Assembly: GCF_030348765.1 (NCBI RefSeq)
Contig: NZ_JAUCEU010000007.1
Coordinates: 4,371,001-4,435,000, forward strand
Direction of reading: 5' to 3'
Source of the DNA: Neobacillus sp. CF12
Lineage (GTDB): Bacteria; Bacillota; Bacilli; Bacillales; Cytobacillaceae
DNA length: 64,000 nt
The stretch's first letter is position 1. Every line of letters starts with the position of its first letter. The translations under genes and the position numbers were made by a program. Positions 34,834-43,531 of the stretch are shown here, one piece after another. A model generated the notes under the pieces. The model was given only the letters and a program-made list of their open reading frames with translations. It was not told the origin of the DNA and did not search any database.

Positions 34834-34887
34834 AAAGGCAGAAACCCACTATTTCTGAGTAAGGTTTCTGCCTATTATTGTTTTTAA
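34834..34887. terminator. Strong hairpin, 10-bp perfect stem
   Basis: GGCAGAAACC (34837-34846) pairs with GGTTTCTGCC (34863-34872), then TATTATTGTTTTT. It lies between the convergent desaturase and MarR genes. Confidence 0.75.
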
Positions 34888-34970
34888 GGGATATTATATT
34901 TATGTGTTATACCTTTAAATAAGATTCCCCATTTCTCTTGGTAAAAAGCTCTAACTTCTGACCGAAATAA

Positions 34971-35399
34971 TTAATAAAATAATTTTTCCTGAAGGATATC
35001 GATTGCATGTCCAATCTCTTCTAAATCCTCTTTCGAAGCATTTTGTATCCGATCAAGGAACCGGCTTTCAATGGTAGCGAATGCTTCCTTCATTGCTACT
35101 TCCCCGTCTTGCGAAAGGCGAATGTATTGTTTTCGTCTATCTTTGCTATCGCTTATTTTTTCGATTAACTTTTTTTCGCTTAACTTGCTCAACTCGCGAC
35201 TGGTATTTGACATAGTCATATGTAGACAATCGTTAATTTCACTAGCTGTCACCGGTTGACTAACGGCAATAAATTCAAGAATATTATATTGAACTTGCGA
35301 GATTGAATGTGGCTTAGCATCTTTCGTTAATTCATTTGTTACACGATGAACGGAAGTTGTAAATGATACGAGTTTGTAGAAAAGTTCTTTCTTGTCCAT
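34971..35399 (-). CDS. MarR-family regulator
   Basis: 142 residues from ATG 35399 (AGAGGTGAGAG upstream); a longer in-frame extension overlaps operator DNA and was rejected. Winged helix: ISQVQYNILEFIAVSQPVTASEINDCLHMTMSNTSRELSKLSEKKLIEKISDSKDRRKQYIRLSQDGE. Divergent from the quinone-reductase-like gene with paired operators between them. Confidence 0.9.
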   Translation of the reverse strand: MDKKELFYKLVSFTTSVHRVTNELTKDAKPHSISQVQYNILEFIAVSQPVTASEINDCLHMTMSNTSRELSKLSEKKLIEKISDSKDRRKQYIRLSQDGEVAMKEAFATIESRFLDRIQNASKEDLEEIGHAIDILQEKLFY

Positions 35400-35420
35400 T
35401 CTCTCACCTCTTAATGACAA

Positions 35421-35503
35421 GATAACAAAATAGTTATCAAAAAACAATTATCACTTGATAACTAATAATAAGGGTGTTAAAATTTAGTTATCAGATGATA
35501 ATT
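35421..35503. promoter_or_regulatory. Twin MarR operators
   Basis: AATTATCA-CT-TGATAACT (35446-35463) and AGTTATCA-GA-TGATAATT (35486-35503) are the same 18-bp dyad in opposite orientation, centres 40 bases apart. A third dyad GATAAC-N6-GTTATC lies at 35421-35438, next to the MarR start. Confidence 0.75.
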
Positions 35504-35515
35504 AAGAGGTGCCGT

Positions 35516-36104
35516 ATGAGAATGCTAATCGTGTATACGTATCCCAATCATAATGGTTTAAATTATGCATTTTTACAAAACGTTATCAAAGGCTGTCAAC
35601 AGAATCCGAATATAAAAGAGGTTCAGGTGTTAGATTTATATGATGAGGGTTTTAACCCCCTTTTAGTGTTTAATGGGCAAAAGCGAAGACGTGATATGCA
35701 TACCGACCCTGCTATTGAAAAATATAGACAACAACTTAGTTGGGCTGACAAAATTGTTTTTATCTATCCGATTTGGTGGGGAAGGCCTCCCGCAATGCTT
35801 TTGGGATATATCGATCAATTATTTGCTTCCAACTTTGCTTATAAAGATTAAGAAGGGGCTTATCCCAGAAGGTCTTTTAAAAGGAAAGTCGGTTGTATGT
35901 GTGTCTACCATGAAGGGACCAACTCACTATCCTTTTCTTTGGTTGAATAATGCCCATAAAATTCTAATGAAAAGGGCCTTATTTAATTTTGTGGGAATCA
36001 AAAAAGTGAGGTTCTTTGAATTTGGAAATATGGAAAGCCCAAAGGGAAAACAAGAGCAAAAACTGGAAAAGGTTTATCAATATTTTAAAAAAGTAGTCAG
36101 TTAA
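35516..36104 (+). pseudogene. Frameshifted flavodoxin-fold NAD(P)H:quinone reductase
   Basis: From ATG 35516 the frame reads MLIVYTYPNHNGLNYAFLQNV ... IVFIYPIWWGRPPAMLLGYIDQLFASNFAYKD and stops at 35851. The rest of the family pattern continues in another frame (KKGLIPEGLLKGKSVVCVSTMKGPTHYPF ... FEFGNMESPKGKQEQKLEKVYQYF) to 36104. One base too many (or two missing) near 35847 joins the halves. Family: KefF/MdaB/YwrO-type flavin reductases, often induced by a divergent MarR. It may be a true recent mutation or an assembly error. Confidence 0.82.
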
Positions 36105-36151
36105 GTAATAGAAAAAATGATTTGTGGCTGGACTAGGTTCAGTAAATCAGT

Positions 36152-36186
36152 AACTGCCCCCACGATTGGTGAGGGCAGTTTTTTAT
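36152..36186 (+). terminator. Terminator after the quinone reductase remnant
   Basis: AACTGCCC (36152-36159) pairs with GGGCAGTT (36173-36180), followed by TTTTA. Confidence 0.85.
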
Positions 36187-36303
36187 TTTTCAAAGTGACA
36201 TGACACAGTTTGTTAACACACCTTTGCATAGTAACAAAATATCCACAGACATGTGAAAAATAATCAGATATACTAAGCCAAAAGATGAAGGACGTGATAA
36301 GTA

Positions 36304-36450
36304 ATGAATAAAATACCTGTTATTTTTCAGGGGCAAGATTATCTGATCCTTTTTCAAAACGCTTCAGGATATTGCGAAATCATAAAAGCTGGGGAACCAG
36401 ATCCCAAAAAGGAACTTGTACATTTTTCTGAATTAGTTTTAAAAAGGTAG
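36304..36450 (+). CDS. Small protein, 48 residues
   Basis: ATG 36304 with AAGGACG upstream (weak, spaced long). Product MNKIPVIFQGQDYLILFQNA ... ELVHFSELVLKR looks like a compact beta hairpin plus helix. It is followed 31 bases later by another small gene on the same strand, so the two may be co-transcribed. Family not recognised. Confidence 0.55.
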   Translation: MNKIPVIFQGQDYLILFQNASGYCEIIKAGEPDPKKELVHFSELVLKR

Positions 36451-36481
36451 TCAAATAAATGAAAAAATCGGAGAGGATCAT

Positions 36482-36829
36482 ATGCAAATTAAAGTATTAG
36501 AAAATTCAGAAGTCTGTTCCGTTATTTTTATTCGAGACTATTTGCAGTTCTATTTTGAAGGTGAGTTGACCAATGGAACGTTAACTACTTATTCACTGCC
36601 CATTTCAGTTGTCGATGGCAAGGTCTATGAAAATGGTACCATAGGCTACAGGGATTCCTTGTGCTCGTTTATTAATCGCACAGTGAAGGAATTTCAAGTA
36701 CACAACGGTCAAAAGCTTATCCTGATTTTTGACAACGATGATAGATTAGAGGTCTCATTGGTAAAGGAGACCGTAAATGTACCAGAGGCTGCTATGCTGC
36801 GGGTTGAAAACCAGATTAATGTCTGGTAA
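36482..36829 (+). CDS. Hypothetical protein, 115 residues
   Basis: ATG 36482 follows GGAGAGG. The protein is beta-rich (VCSVIFIRDYLQFYFEG, TYSLPISVVDGKVYENG, KLILIFDNDDRLEVSLV), soluble, no cysteine cluster. I recall conserved hypothetical proteins with RDYLQFYF-type cores in Bacillus but no function. Confidence 0.7.
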   Translation: MQIKVLENSEVCSVIFIRDYLQFYFEGELTNGTLTTYSLPISVVDGKVYENGTIGYRDSLCSFINRTVKEFQVHNGQKLILIFDNDDRLEVSLVKETVNVPEAAMLRVENQINVW

Positions 36830-36861
36830 AAGATCAAAGAAACTATGACTTACATGGAAAA

Positions 36862-36895
36862 CTCCTTTCAACTGAAAGAGGGTTTTTATTTTTTG
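36862..36895 (+). terminator. Terminator, imperfect
   Basis: CCTTTC and GAAAGAGG form a short stem with one bulge, followed by TTTTTATTTTTTG. Confidence 0.5.
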
Positions 36896-36972
36896 TTTAT
36901 ATAGAACGTAGTAACAGTAACTGAATAAAAAAATCAGGAAATCATAATCGATTCCTGATTCATATTCTTTGC

Positions 36973-38418
36973 CTAATAGACGACAACGGGCTCGTGGGTG
37001 CTTAGATTTTCATAAACGGATTTCATTACATTAACTGGAACGTTGACACAGCCACCAGATCCAGCTGCTACATACGCATTGCTTGCCCAATTTGTGCGCC
37101 AGCTGGCATCATGAAACCCTTGTCCGCTGTTTGTAAACGGAGCCCAGTAATCTACCTCAACCTCATAATTCGCTTTACCAACAGCACTGCCCTTAAGTGT
37201 GTAAGGTGTTCTTTTAAACAGGATGTACCAAACTCCTGGTGATGTATCTTCACCAGTGACGTGTTTGCCGGTCACAACATTCGTGGTTAGGACTAATTTC
37301 CCCTCTTTGTAAATCCAAATACGTTGTTCTGCAATCGATACTTCCGCATAGGTATCACCGATGCCATAGTTGGTTGTGGTTTCATACCCGTAGCCTTCAT
37401 TACTCCAGCCATGTCCGATTATATTTGAAGCGGCAATCGATTTCTCTTCTATTTCAAAAGCTGCCTTTACAAGTTCTGTTTCTTTGTCCACATCTAATGC
37501 CCAGCCGTAGCCTTGTCCTTTAACGGAAATGACGGAACCTGAGTGGGTCTTAAATGTGAAATCTTTATCTAATGTGGATTGAGTACTATTTATTTCAGCG
37601 ATTTTCTTATGAATATCGCTTGGGTCAATAGTCACCTTCAAATCTTTTGACACCGTGGCATTTTTAATTAATTCGCTGCCCTTTAGTGTATGAACTTTAT
37701 CCTGTACCTTATAATCAACCGATTGTTGAAGGAGTTCTTGCAGCTTTTTCTCCTTGTCTTTTACAAGCGGACTGTCTTCCTTGATGGGCTGGATAAAGAC
37801 TGGATTAAGCTGGACATTACTCGTAAACTTCTGCTCGTCAAATTCCTTTAATAGGCTGGCGACATCATACTGTTCGCCATCTTCACTTGGTGAAACAATA
37901 ATTTTTCCTTGTTCCAAGTAAACATCCGCGTCTTTAGGTACTTTTAGGTTCTTATTCATTGATAAGAGTTGTTCTTCCACTTGTGTTTTCAACTCTTGGC
38001 TCCGATACGGATCTGGGTTACTTGGCATTAATGAGTAAGCTTTTTCCTTTAGTGAAGGGAATAGTGTCTTCTGGTTTTTTAATACTTTTTTCACTGCGGG
38101 CAAATCTTTATCGGTAATACCCATCGACGTATCGTTACCGTCTACTAACTTTTGATGCCCAATATACACTTCGTTTTTTAGTACAGATGTTTTTAACTCT
38201 TCAAGTGCCTGATCGGCAGTCATTCCACCGACGTTTATGTCATTAATTGAGATATGTGCATTAAAGTGAGTGGTTTGGTAATAGCTGATTGCCGCAAAAA
38301 CAAGTGCAATAATAATGACGATACTTGTTGCAATAAACTTCCAGTTCCCATACCATTTAGGTGACTTTCCTGATCGTTTATCCAGTTCTAATTCTGATTT
38401 ATTAACGGTACTTCCCAT
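36973..38418 (-). CDS. L,D-transpeptidase with PG-binding-4 domains
   Basis: 481 residues from ATG 38418 (GGAGGG 7 bases upstream; ATG 38448 has no ribosome site). One N-terminal membrane helix (FIATSIVIIIALVFAAISYY), then two PG_binding_4-like modules (~65-290), then the YkuD catalytic domain: EVSIAEQRIWIYKEGKLVLTTNVVTGK, GFHDASW (catalytic His) and GSGGCVNVP (catalytic Cys ~457). Makes 3-3 cross-links or remodels peptidoglycan at the outer membrane face. Single gene; long-known family in Bacillus and Clostridium. Confidence 0.93.
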   Translation of the reverse strand: MGSTVNKSELELDKRSGKSPKWYGNWKFIATSIVIIIALVFAAISYYQTTHFNAHISINDINVGGMTADQALEELKTSVLKNEVYIGHQKLVDGNDTSMGITDKDLPAVKKVLKNQKTLFPSLKEKAYSLMPSNPDPYRSQELKTQVEEQLLSMNKNLKVPKDADVYLEQGKIIVSPSEDGEQYDVASLLKEFDEQKFTSNVQLNPVFIQPIKEDSPLVKDKEKKLQELLQQSVDYKVQDKVHTLKGSELIKNATVSKDLKVTIDPSDIHKKIAEINSTQSTLDKDFTFKTHSGSVISVKGQGYGWALDVDKETELVKAAFEIEEKSIAASNIIGHGWSNEGYGYETTTNYGIGDTYAEVSIAEQRIWIYKEGKLVLTTNVVTGKHVTGEDTSPGVWYILFKRTPYTLKGSAVGKANYEVEVDYWAPFTNSGQGFHDASWRTNWASNAYVAAGSGGCVNVPVNVMKSVYENLSTHEPVVVY

Positions 38419-38736
38419 AACGCTTCCCTCCGAAACCATATATTCCATCTTTTGCTTCCAAAAATTTATTAATATTAACTAATGAATTTCCATTATATTA
38501 CTTTTTATTTATTTTTTCACTACTATTTTACTATACTTCATAGGGAAAATTTTGTCGTTATTTGAGAGTGGATTACAACTTATCTTCTTTTTAATAGACA
38601 TAGAGATGGAATTTTAGCTGAAATAGGAGGAAAGATGGAAGATGATAGGTTGTAATTGGTGAAAAATGGTAGAATAATAGTATTGGTCGATATGAAAGGA
38701 GCATGCCTAAAGTATGTTTCTAATGGGGGAATTTAC
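38419..38736. other. Divergent intergenic region
   Basis: AT-rich 318 bases between the L,D-transpeptidase start and the Mrr-like start. The right part stays open in the Mrr frame but lacks a ribosome site. No dyad or repeat stood out. Confidence 0.5.
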
Positions 38737-39465
38737 TTGAGTAAGAAAAGAACAAAAAAGCAACAAAGACAATTAGAAGATGGGATAAAATTGTTACTTA
38801 TATTGGTGGCCATGGCTTCTTTTAAGCTTACCCAAAACCTTTATGCAACAGGAGTGAGTGTAGGTGCAGTCCTACTATTAATGATTGTCCTGGCTGTATT
38901 AAAAAATAAAAAGAAAATTGAGCGGCTGAGAAACTCTGGCATTGAAGATATTGACAAAATGGATGGTATTCAATTTGAGCATTATCTCAAGGAACTTTAC
39001 ATTTCTAGAGGATATGCTGCAGAAGTAACGAGTGCCAGTGGCGATTTTGGTGCTGACCTGTTGCTTAAGAAGGATGGAAAAAAGATTGTTGTCCAAGCAA
39101 AACGATATTCGAAAGATGTAGGCATAATAGCTGTTCAAGAAGTTATGGGGGCAAAATCTTACTATCAGGCGGATGAAGCATGGGTTGTTTCGAATAACTA
39201 TTTTACCAAAGCTGCAAGAGGACTAGCGGATAAAGGACAGGTGTTACTGGTGGATAGGGATGAGTTGGTTGAGTATATTCTCTTATTAAATCCGGGCAGT
39301 GCAACGCAAGTTCCGTCAAAGATGATTCAGTCTAAATCTAGCAGTTTTAATGGAACCTGTAGCAAATGTGGCAGCCCTATGATCGTAAGGAAAGGAAAAA
39401 GAGGAGAATTTCTAGGATGCAGTAGTTTTCCAAAATGTCGAAATACAATGGATTTATCCATTTAA
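38737..39465 (+). CDS. Membrane-anchored Mrr-like endonuclease with zinc finger
   Basis: 242 residues from TTG 38737 (GGGGGA upstream; ATG 38692 has none). Two membrane helices (~17-60), then an Mrr_cat domain: GIQFEHYLKELYISRGYAAEVTSASGDFGADLLLKKDGKKIVVQAKRYS, with the D-(x)n-QxK nuclease core, and a C-terminal topoisomerase-type C4 zinc finger CSKCGSP...FLGCSSFPKC. Known architecture; thought to act on modified or damaged DNA, though membrane placement is odd. No methylase nearby. Confidence 0.9.
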   Translation: MSKKRTKKQQRQLEDGIKLLLILVAMASFKLTQNLYATGVSVGAVLLLMIVLAVLKNKKKIERLRNSGIEDIDKMDGIQFEHYLKELYISRGYAAEVTSASGDFGADLLLKKDGKKIVVQAKRYSKDVGIIAVQEVMGAKSYYQADEAWVVSNNYFTKAARGLADKGQVLLVDRDELVEYILLLNPGSATQVPSKMIQSKSSSFNGTCSKCGSPMIVRKGKRGEFLGCSSFPKCRNTMDLSI

Positions 39466-39588
39466 TTTGTATAATATCGTTGAGCTTTTAATAGATATAT
39501 TTTTTTGTGAAACTTTTACGTTTAGGAACCCGTAAGAAGTAATTACCAAAATATACAAGAATTTTAAAAAAGGGGTTACGGTGCAAGA

Positions 39589-39888
39589 ATGAGCAAAAAA
39601 GATAAATTCAAGGAAAAAGTAGTCAGTTGGTTTTTTGTAGATGAAAGCTTAAGTGAAGAAGAGAGACTGGCAGAAGAAAGAGCCGAGAATGTAATGCTTT
39701 GCAAGGGTTTTTCTTCATTTTTTCTTATCAGTGCCATCACTATTTTCGTGTTATTTTTTATAGGAAAATTTAACATCTACGATGGTTTCGGAGCAGAGCT
39801 CTTAATGTTCACTATTGTTTTCGGTCTGGGGGCATTGTATTTCGACTGGGAGATAAGAAAGGCAGACAAGAGTAAGACGGACGATTAA
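39589..39888 (+). CDS. Small membrane protein
   Basis: 99 residues. An acidic N-terminal third (DESLSEEERLAEERAE), then two membrane helices (FFLISAITIFVLFFIG and LLMFTIVFGLGALYFDW), then a charged tail. Ribosome site AGGGG is rather far (13 bases). Unknown function. Confidence 0.65.
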   Translation: MSKKDKFKEKVVSWFFVDESLSEEERLAEERAENVMLCKGFSSFFLISAITIFVLFFIGKFNIYDGFGAELLMFTIVFGLGALYFDWEIRKADKSKTDD

Positions 39889-39893
39889 TAAAA

Positions 39894-39920
39894 AAAGATT
39901 CGGCATAATGCCGAATCTAT
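39894..39920 (-). terminator. Minus-strand terminator
   Basis: AGATTCGGCAT/ATGCCGAATCT is a near-perfect dyad; read leftwards it is followed by seven T. It has no T tract in the plus direction. Confidence 0.6.
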
Positions 39921-40043
39921 GAAAAAGGATGGTATGAGAGATGGACTTAGGAGGTCTTCTCATAAAAATATCTTACTACCTAATCATGAACAAACTATTA
40001 ACAAAGGTTGACGGGGTTGTTAAATATTACGACTACCTACCTC

Positions 40044-40080
40044 AAATAAAAGAGACCGGTTTCTACCTGAAACCGGCCTC
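40044..40080 (-). terminator. Terminator of the DUF1659/DUF2922 pair
   Basis: Read leftwards GAGGCCGGTTTC pairs with GAAACCGGTCTC around AGGTA, followed by TTTTATTTG; it starts just after the DUF2922 stop. Confidence 0.88.
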
Positions 40081-40086
40081 CTTAGA

Positions 40087-40305
40087 TTAAACTATCTCAT
40101 ACTCCATAACATTGCGATCGATTACGCGCGCTCCTTTTACTGAAACATAATTACCTGTTGCTGAAGTAAATACTCCAGATGCGATTATTTCTTCCATTGC
40201 CTGCTTCACAACACCTTCCTCAATCGGTTCCTTCGGATTTTCTATTGAAAGACGAGCAGATTTACCTAACTCTGTAACAAATTCCAACTCTAATGTTTTA
40301 GCCAT
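40087..40305 (-). CDS. DUF2922 protein
   Basis: 72 residues from ATG 40305 (AGGAGGTGA 5 bases upstream). AKTLELEFVTELGKSARLSIENPKEPIEEGVVKQAMEEIIASGVFTSATGNYVSVKGARVIDRNVMEYEI is a typical DUF2922. Function unknown; the pair with DUF1659 is conserved across Bacillus, and operon order here is DUF1659 then DUF2922. Confidence 0.92.
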   Translation of the reverse strand: MAKTLELEFVTELGKSARLSIENPKEPIEEGVVKQAMEEIIASGVFTSATGNYVSVKGARVIDRNVMEYEIV

Positions 40306-40338
40306 TACATTCACCTCCTATCATCATCTATTTTTCCA

Positions 40339-40557
40339 TTACGCTAGTAAATCAGAATTGTCGACTCTCTCCACATTGCTAAGATTGTCATTGGACAAAC
40401 CACTTACGGCTTGTGCTGCTTGATAAAGTTGATCGGTAGTAGCTGACTTCTGAATGTTGTTAAAGGTCTTTGCTTTTAAAAGCGGTTTACCATCATCATC
40501 AATGCCCATTTGGAATACCAAACGTAACTTAGTTGTTTCTAAAACTGCTGTTGCCAT
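40339..40557 (-). CDS. DUF1659 protein
   Basis: 72 residues from ATG 40557 (AAAGGAGGTGA upstream). ATAVLETTKLRLVFQMGIDDDGKPLLKAKTFNNIQKSATTDQLYQAAQAVSGLSN is typical DUF1659. Same length as its partner DUF2922 gene, 33 bases downstream, suggesting a heteromeric pair. Function unknown. Confidence 0.92.
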   Translation of the reverse strand: MATAVLETTKLRLVFQMGIDDDGKPLLKAKTFNNIQKSATTDQLYQAAQAVSGLSNDNLSNVERVDNSDLLA

Positions 40558-40727
40558 TGTTATCACCTCCTTTCACCCTTTATATATAGAAAAGTCGGGT
40601 AAAAGGACATGGTGATTGAAAATAAATTTATAAGAAGAAGAAAGTCGTCGAATGTTCGGATACTTTCAATAAAATAATCGTTCATATATATTGTTAATGA
40701 ATAGGCGAAAGAAGAGGGGATATTTAG

Positions 40728-41114
40728 ATGAAATTAAAGAAGATACACCATATTGCAGTGATCTGTTCTAACTATGAAGTTTCAAAAGACTTTTATGTAC
40801 GGATTTTAGGGCTTACTCCTATAAGGGAAGTGTATCGTGAGGAAAGGGAATCGTATAAACTTGATTTAGAGGTAAATGGACAATACCAAATTGAATTGTT
40901 TTCTTTTCCGGACCCTCCAGTTCGGGTCAATTATCCAGAGGCAGCAGGATTGAGGCATTTGGCGTTTGAAGTGGAAAATATCGAAGAGGCAATTCAGTAC
41001 CTCACCTCCGTGGAAGTGAAAGTAGAGGATATTCGAATAGATCCCTGGACACAAAAGAAATTTACCTTCTTTGCAGATCCCGATGGGCTGCCTATTGAAC
41101 TTTATGAATGTTAA
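40728..41114 (+). CDS. YaeR/SMU1112c-type VOC metalloprotein
   Basis: 128 residues. IHHIAVICSNYEVSKDFYVRILGLTPI, RHLAFEVENIEEAIQYL and FFADPDGLPIELYEC supply the His, Glu, His and Glu of the glyoxalase I-like metal site. Subgroup assignment from overall pattern. Single gene followed by a bidirectional terminator. Confidence 0.88.
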   Translation: MKLKKIHHIAVICSNYEVSKDFYVRILGLTPIREVYREERESYKLDLEVNGQYQIELFSFPDPPVRVNYPEAAGLRHLAFEVENIEEAIQYLTSVEVKVEDIRIDPWTQKKFTFFADPDGLPIELYEC

Positions 41115-41128
41115 TATCGTTGCCCACT

Positions 41129-41161
41129 AAAAAAGGTAAATCACAGTGATTTACCTTTTTC
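41129..41161. terminator. Bidirectional terminator
   Basis: GGTAAATCA (41135-41143) pairs with TGATTTACC (41147-41155), with A-run before and T-run after. Confidence 0.88.
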
Positions 41162-41225
41162 GTATCATTATTTTTTCTCTGATACAGCAAAGTAATTTTC
41201 TTCATTATCCGCGAAGTTTAAGAAG

Positions 41226-41450
41226 TTAATCATCGACAAATAATTCACCTAGATACTCGGCATGTTCGAGATATTGCAACACAAATTCAGTCAAGGACAT
41301 GGGGATTTTGGTGTCCTCTAGCCAATAATCATAACTTTTCGCGATGGTTTTCTTGATAAGGTCGTTGCCCAGCCACTTTTTGGCCCGTTTATGATCAAGG
41401 CTGGAGAGGACATGTGTCACTTCCTGGATACTGGTTATCCTGAACACCAC
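41226..41450 (-). CDS. Small hypothetical protein, 74 residues
   Basis: GTG start at 41450 (AAGGTG close by). Helical, with SYDYWLEDTKIPMSLTEFVLQYLEHAEYLGELFVDD at the end. No recognised family. It stands alone after the bidirectional terminator. The frame's composition and amphipathic pattern look coding, but the ribosome site is weak. Confidence 0.5.
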   Translation of the reverse strand: MVFRITSIQEVTHVLSSLDHKRAKKWLGNDLIKKTIAKSYDYWLEDTKIPMSLTEFVLQYLEHAEYLGELFVDD

Positions 41451-41694
41451 CTTAAAATTGTGATTTCTCTACTATATGCAAAAGCAGCTGCCAGAATTTT
41501 AACTATTAAAACCTTACAAGCAATTTTTTAAAGAAATATTCTACTATAAATGACAAATTCCACTACCACTATATAATTACTGTGGGTATAGGAAGAACGC
41601 TGTCGAGATTTGATGATAGAAATTATTTCATTATAATCGTTTTTTAGGGTACTATTTTTATAAGTAATAAGACTTAGATAAGGAGTTTTTTATA

Positions 41695-41844
41695 ATGACA
41701 AACGAAGACTTAATGGAGCAGATCGAAAGCTTGAGAAAAATGATGGTTTCTGTAGGTATTACCAAAGGATTTACTGCTACAGAAACAGTTAGTCTAAGTA
41801 AAAAGCTAGATGATTTATTAAACCAGTGGGTCTTATCTTCTTAA
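41695..41844 (+). CDS. Spo0E-family aspartyl-phosphate phosphatase
   Basis: 49 residues; ATG 41695 after AAGGAG. EQIESLRKMMVSVGITKGFTATETVSLSKKLDDLLN matches the two-helix Spo0E/YnzD fold with the SxxLD motif (SLSKKLDDL), whose Asp attacks Spo0A~P. Would restrain sporulation entry. Many Bacillus have several such small genes, each under its own promoter. Confidence 0.85.
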   Translation: MTNEDLMEQIESLRKMMVSVGITKGFTATETVSLSKKLDDLLNQWVLSS

Positions 41845-41918
41845 ATGAATCACCTAAAGTAGTACTATGAAATACATAAAAAAAGAAGTGAATATAGCAG
41901 TATCTATGCGGTGTAAAG

Positions 41919-41958
41919 AAAATTAAACTCCCTTTTATATGAAGGGAGTTTAATTTTT
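41919..41958. terminator. Strong bidirectional terminator
   Basis: AAATTAAACTCCCTT pairs with AAGGGAGTTTAATTT around a 7-base loop, followed by TT. Confidence 0.88.
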
Positions 41959-42066
41959 GCTTGCTTTTTAAGGTAAGTGAGATTAAATGTTTGCTGCCAA
42001 GGAAATAGTATTATATGTAGATTTGTGATATTATTTAAAGCACTGTAGAAAGAGGAAGTGAACTGC

Positions 42067-42423
42067 TTGATTAACATTACCGTTCCAAAGCCAGACGTTA
42101 CCATTACGAAACAAGACAATCCAGAGATGAGCAATATTTATGGTTTTACTGAATTTCATCTTATCACTCGTGAAAAGGGTGGTATCTTCATGTTTTATAA
42201 TAAAAATGATGAGTTATTGTTTGTGGGTAAAGCTCGGAAGTTGCGCCCTAGAATCAAAAAGCATTTTGAGGATACCGTTTCGCCAATCAAAAATCATCGA
42301 GATGAAGTCACCAAAATTGAAGTTTGTGTAATCGAGGATCCGACACATAGAGAAATTTATGAGACTTACATTATTAACGAACTTAAGTCGAAGTATAATA
42401 TCGACAAGGTATTTTTTAGATAA
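42067..42423 (+). CDS. GIY-YIG superfamily nuclease-like protein
   Basis: 118 residues from TTG 42067 (AGAGGAAG upstream); GTG 42058 overlaps that site. GGIFMFYNKNDELLFVGKARKLRPRIKKHFED corresponds to the GIY...YIG strand pair and the Arg helix, and ETYIINELKSKYNIDKV to the Glu-containing end. The GIY core is degenerate (GIFMFY/LFVG), so nuclease activity is uncertain. Single gene. Confidence 0.75.
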   Translation: MINITVPKPDVTITKQDNPEMSNIYGFTEFHLITREKGGIFMFYNKNDELLFVGKARKLRPRIKKHFEDTVSPIKNHRDEVTKIEVCVIEDPTHREIYETYIINELKSKYNIDKVFFR

Positions 42424-42427
42424 AGAC

Positions 42428-42461
42428 TAAAAGGCAGTAGGGAAACCTATTGCCTTTTTAT
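42428..42461 (+). terminator. Terminator after the GIY-YIG gene
   Basis: AAAAGGCAGTAGG pairs with CCTATTGCCTTTTT around GAAA. Confidence 0.85.
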
Positions 42462-42484
42462 TATAGAAAAGGATGAGAACAATA

Positions 42485-43432
42485 GTGGATACCTTTATTT
42501 ATACATACGCCAGTTATGAGGATGAACGGTCATTGCGTGCGTTGGAGATGCGCTCATTGTTTGGGTGTGAGTCTGAAACGAGTATTTTAGAAAGCGCTGT
42601 AAAAATAGATCCTAGTCGAAGTCCGTTTATGAAGGAACGGATTGGAGTGATTTATGAAGGGGATAGTCTCCAAGACCTTCTTGTGAATGTCGCAACCTTA
42701 CACGTACCCGGAGAAACATTTAAAGTACTGTATGTAAAAAACGGCAGTGTGAAGGAAACGTTCGAGAGAAGGCGTGCGATTGAGAGAGAAGTTGGTTTGC
42801 AAATCAATGGTGTAGTGGATCTTCAGCAGCCTCAGCGTTTATATGGTGTCATGAACATAAATGGTAGATGGATTTTTGGTGATTATGTGGAAGGTGAATC
42901 GGTTTGGTTTCGCCATCAACAGAAGCCTAATCATTACTCGACCGCACTAAGCACGCGTGTGGCAAGAGCAGTAGTGAATATCGCAATTCCAGACCCAAAT
43001 GGGGTAAAAGTGATTGATCCATGCTGTGGAATTGGGACGGTCCTGGTTGAAGCCCTGTCGATGGGCATTGATATTGTGGGGAGCGACAATAACCCAGTGA
43101 TTCTCGCCGGAACAAGAGCGAACATCAAACACTTTGGGCTTTCTTGCGAAGTGAAGTTCCTAGATATGCAAAATATCACCAATCATTATGATGTCGCGAT
43201 TATCGATTTACCCTACAACCTGTGCTCCGTCCTATCACCTGAGGAGCAGCTTGAAATGCTTCAAAGTGCCCGGAGGTTTGCAGACAAAGTTGTCGTGGTG
43301 ACCGTTGAACGGGTTGATGAAGTACTTCTCGAAGCAGGATTTGAAATTTTAGACAGAGGAGTTGCGAAAAAGGGGGGATTTACTCGGGAAGTGATTGTGT
43401 GTAGAAGTAGAATACCTTCTTATACCGTTTGA
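42485..43432 (+). CDS. Trm11/TrmG10-like RNA N2-guanosine methyltransferase
   Basis: 315 residues from GTG 42485 (AGGATGAG upstream; ATG 42473 overlaps it). The C-terminal half is a Rossmann methyltransferase: KVIDPCCGIGTVLVEALSMGIDIVGSDNNPVILAGTRANI and IIDLPYNLCSVL. The catalytic motif is DLPY where N-MTases usually have DPPY. The N-terminal ~120 residues may be a THUMP-related RNA-binding part (weak). Probably methylates tRNA or rRNA. Confidence 0.82.
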   Translation: MDTFIYTYASYEDERSLRALEMRSLFGCESETSILESAVKIDPSRSPFMKERIGVIYEGDSLQDLLVNVATLHVPGETFKVLYVKNGSVKETFERRRAIEREVGLQINGVVDLQQPQRLYGVMNINGRWIFGDYVEGESVWFRHQQKPNHYSTALSTRVARAVVNIAIPDPNGVKVIDPCCGIGTVLVEALSMGIDIVGSDNNPVILAGTRANIKHFGLSCEVKFLDMQNITNHYDVAIIDLPYNLCSVLSPEEQLEMLQSARRFADKVVVVTVERVDEVLLEAGFEILDRGVAKKGGFTREVIVCRSRIPSYTV

Positions 43433-43440
43433 AGGGGTAA

Positions 43441-43487
43441 ATGCCCATAACCCTGTTTCTGGAGGAGGTTATGGGTATTATTATTAA
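43441..43487 (+). terminator. Long hairpin after the methyltransferase gene
   Basis: ATGCCCATAACC (43441-43452) pairs with GGTTATGGGTAT (43467-43478), one G-T, followed by TATTATT. Confidence 0.6.
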
Positions 43488-43531
43488 AGTTGATTCGAAT
43501 TTTTTGTATCACCACTGATGAGTATTTATTC

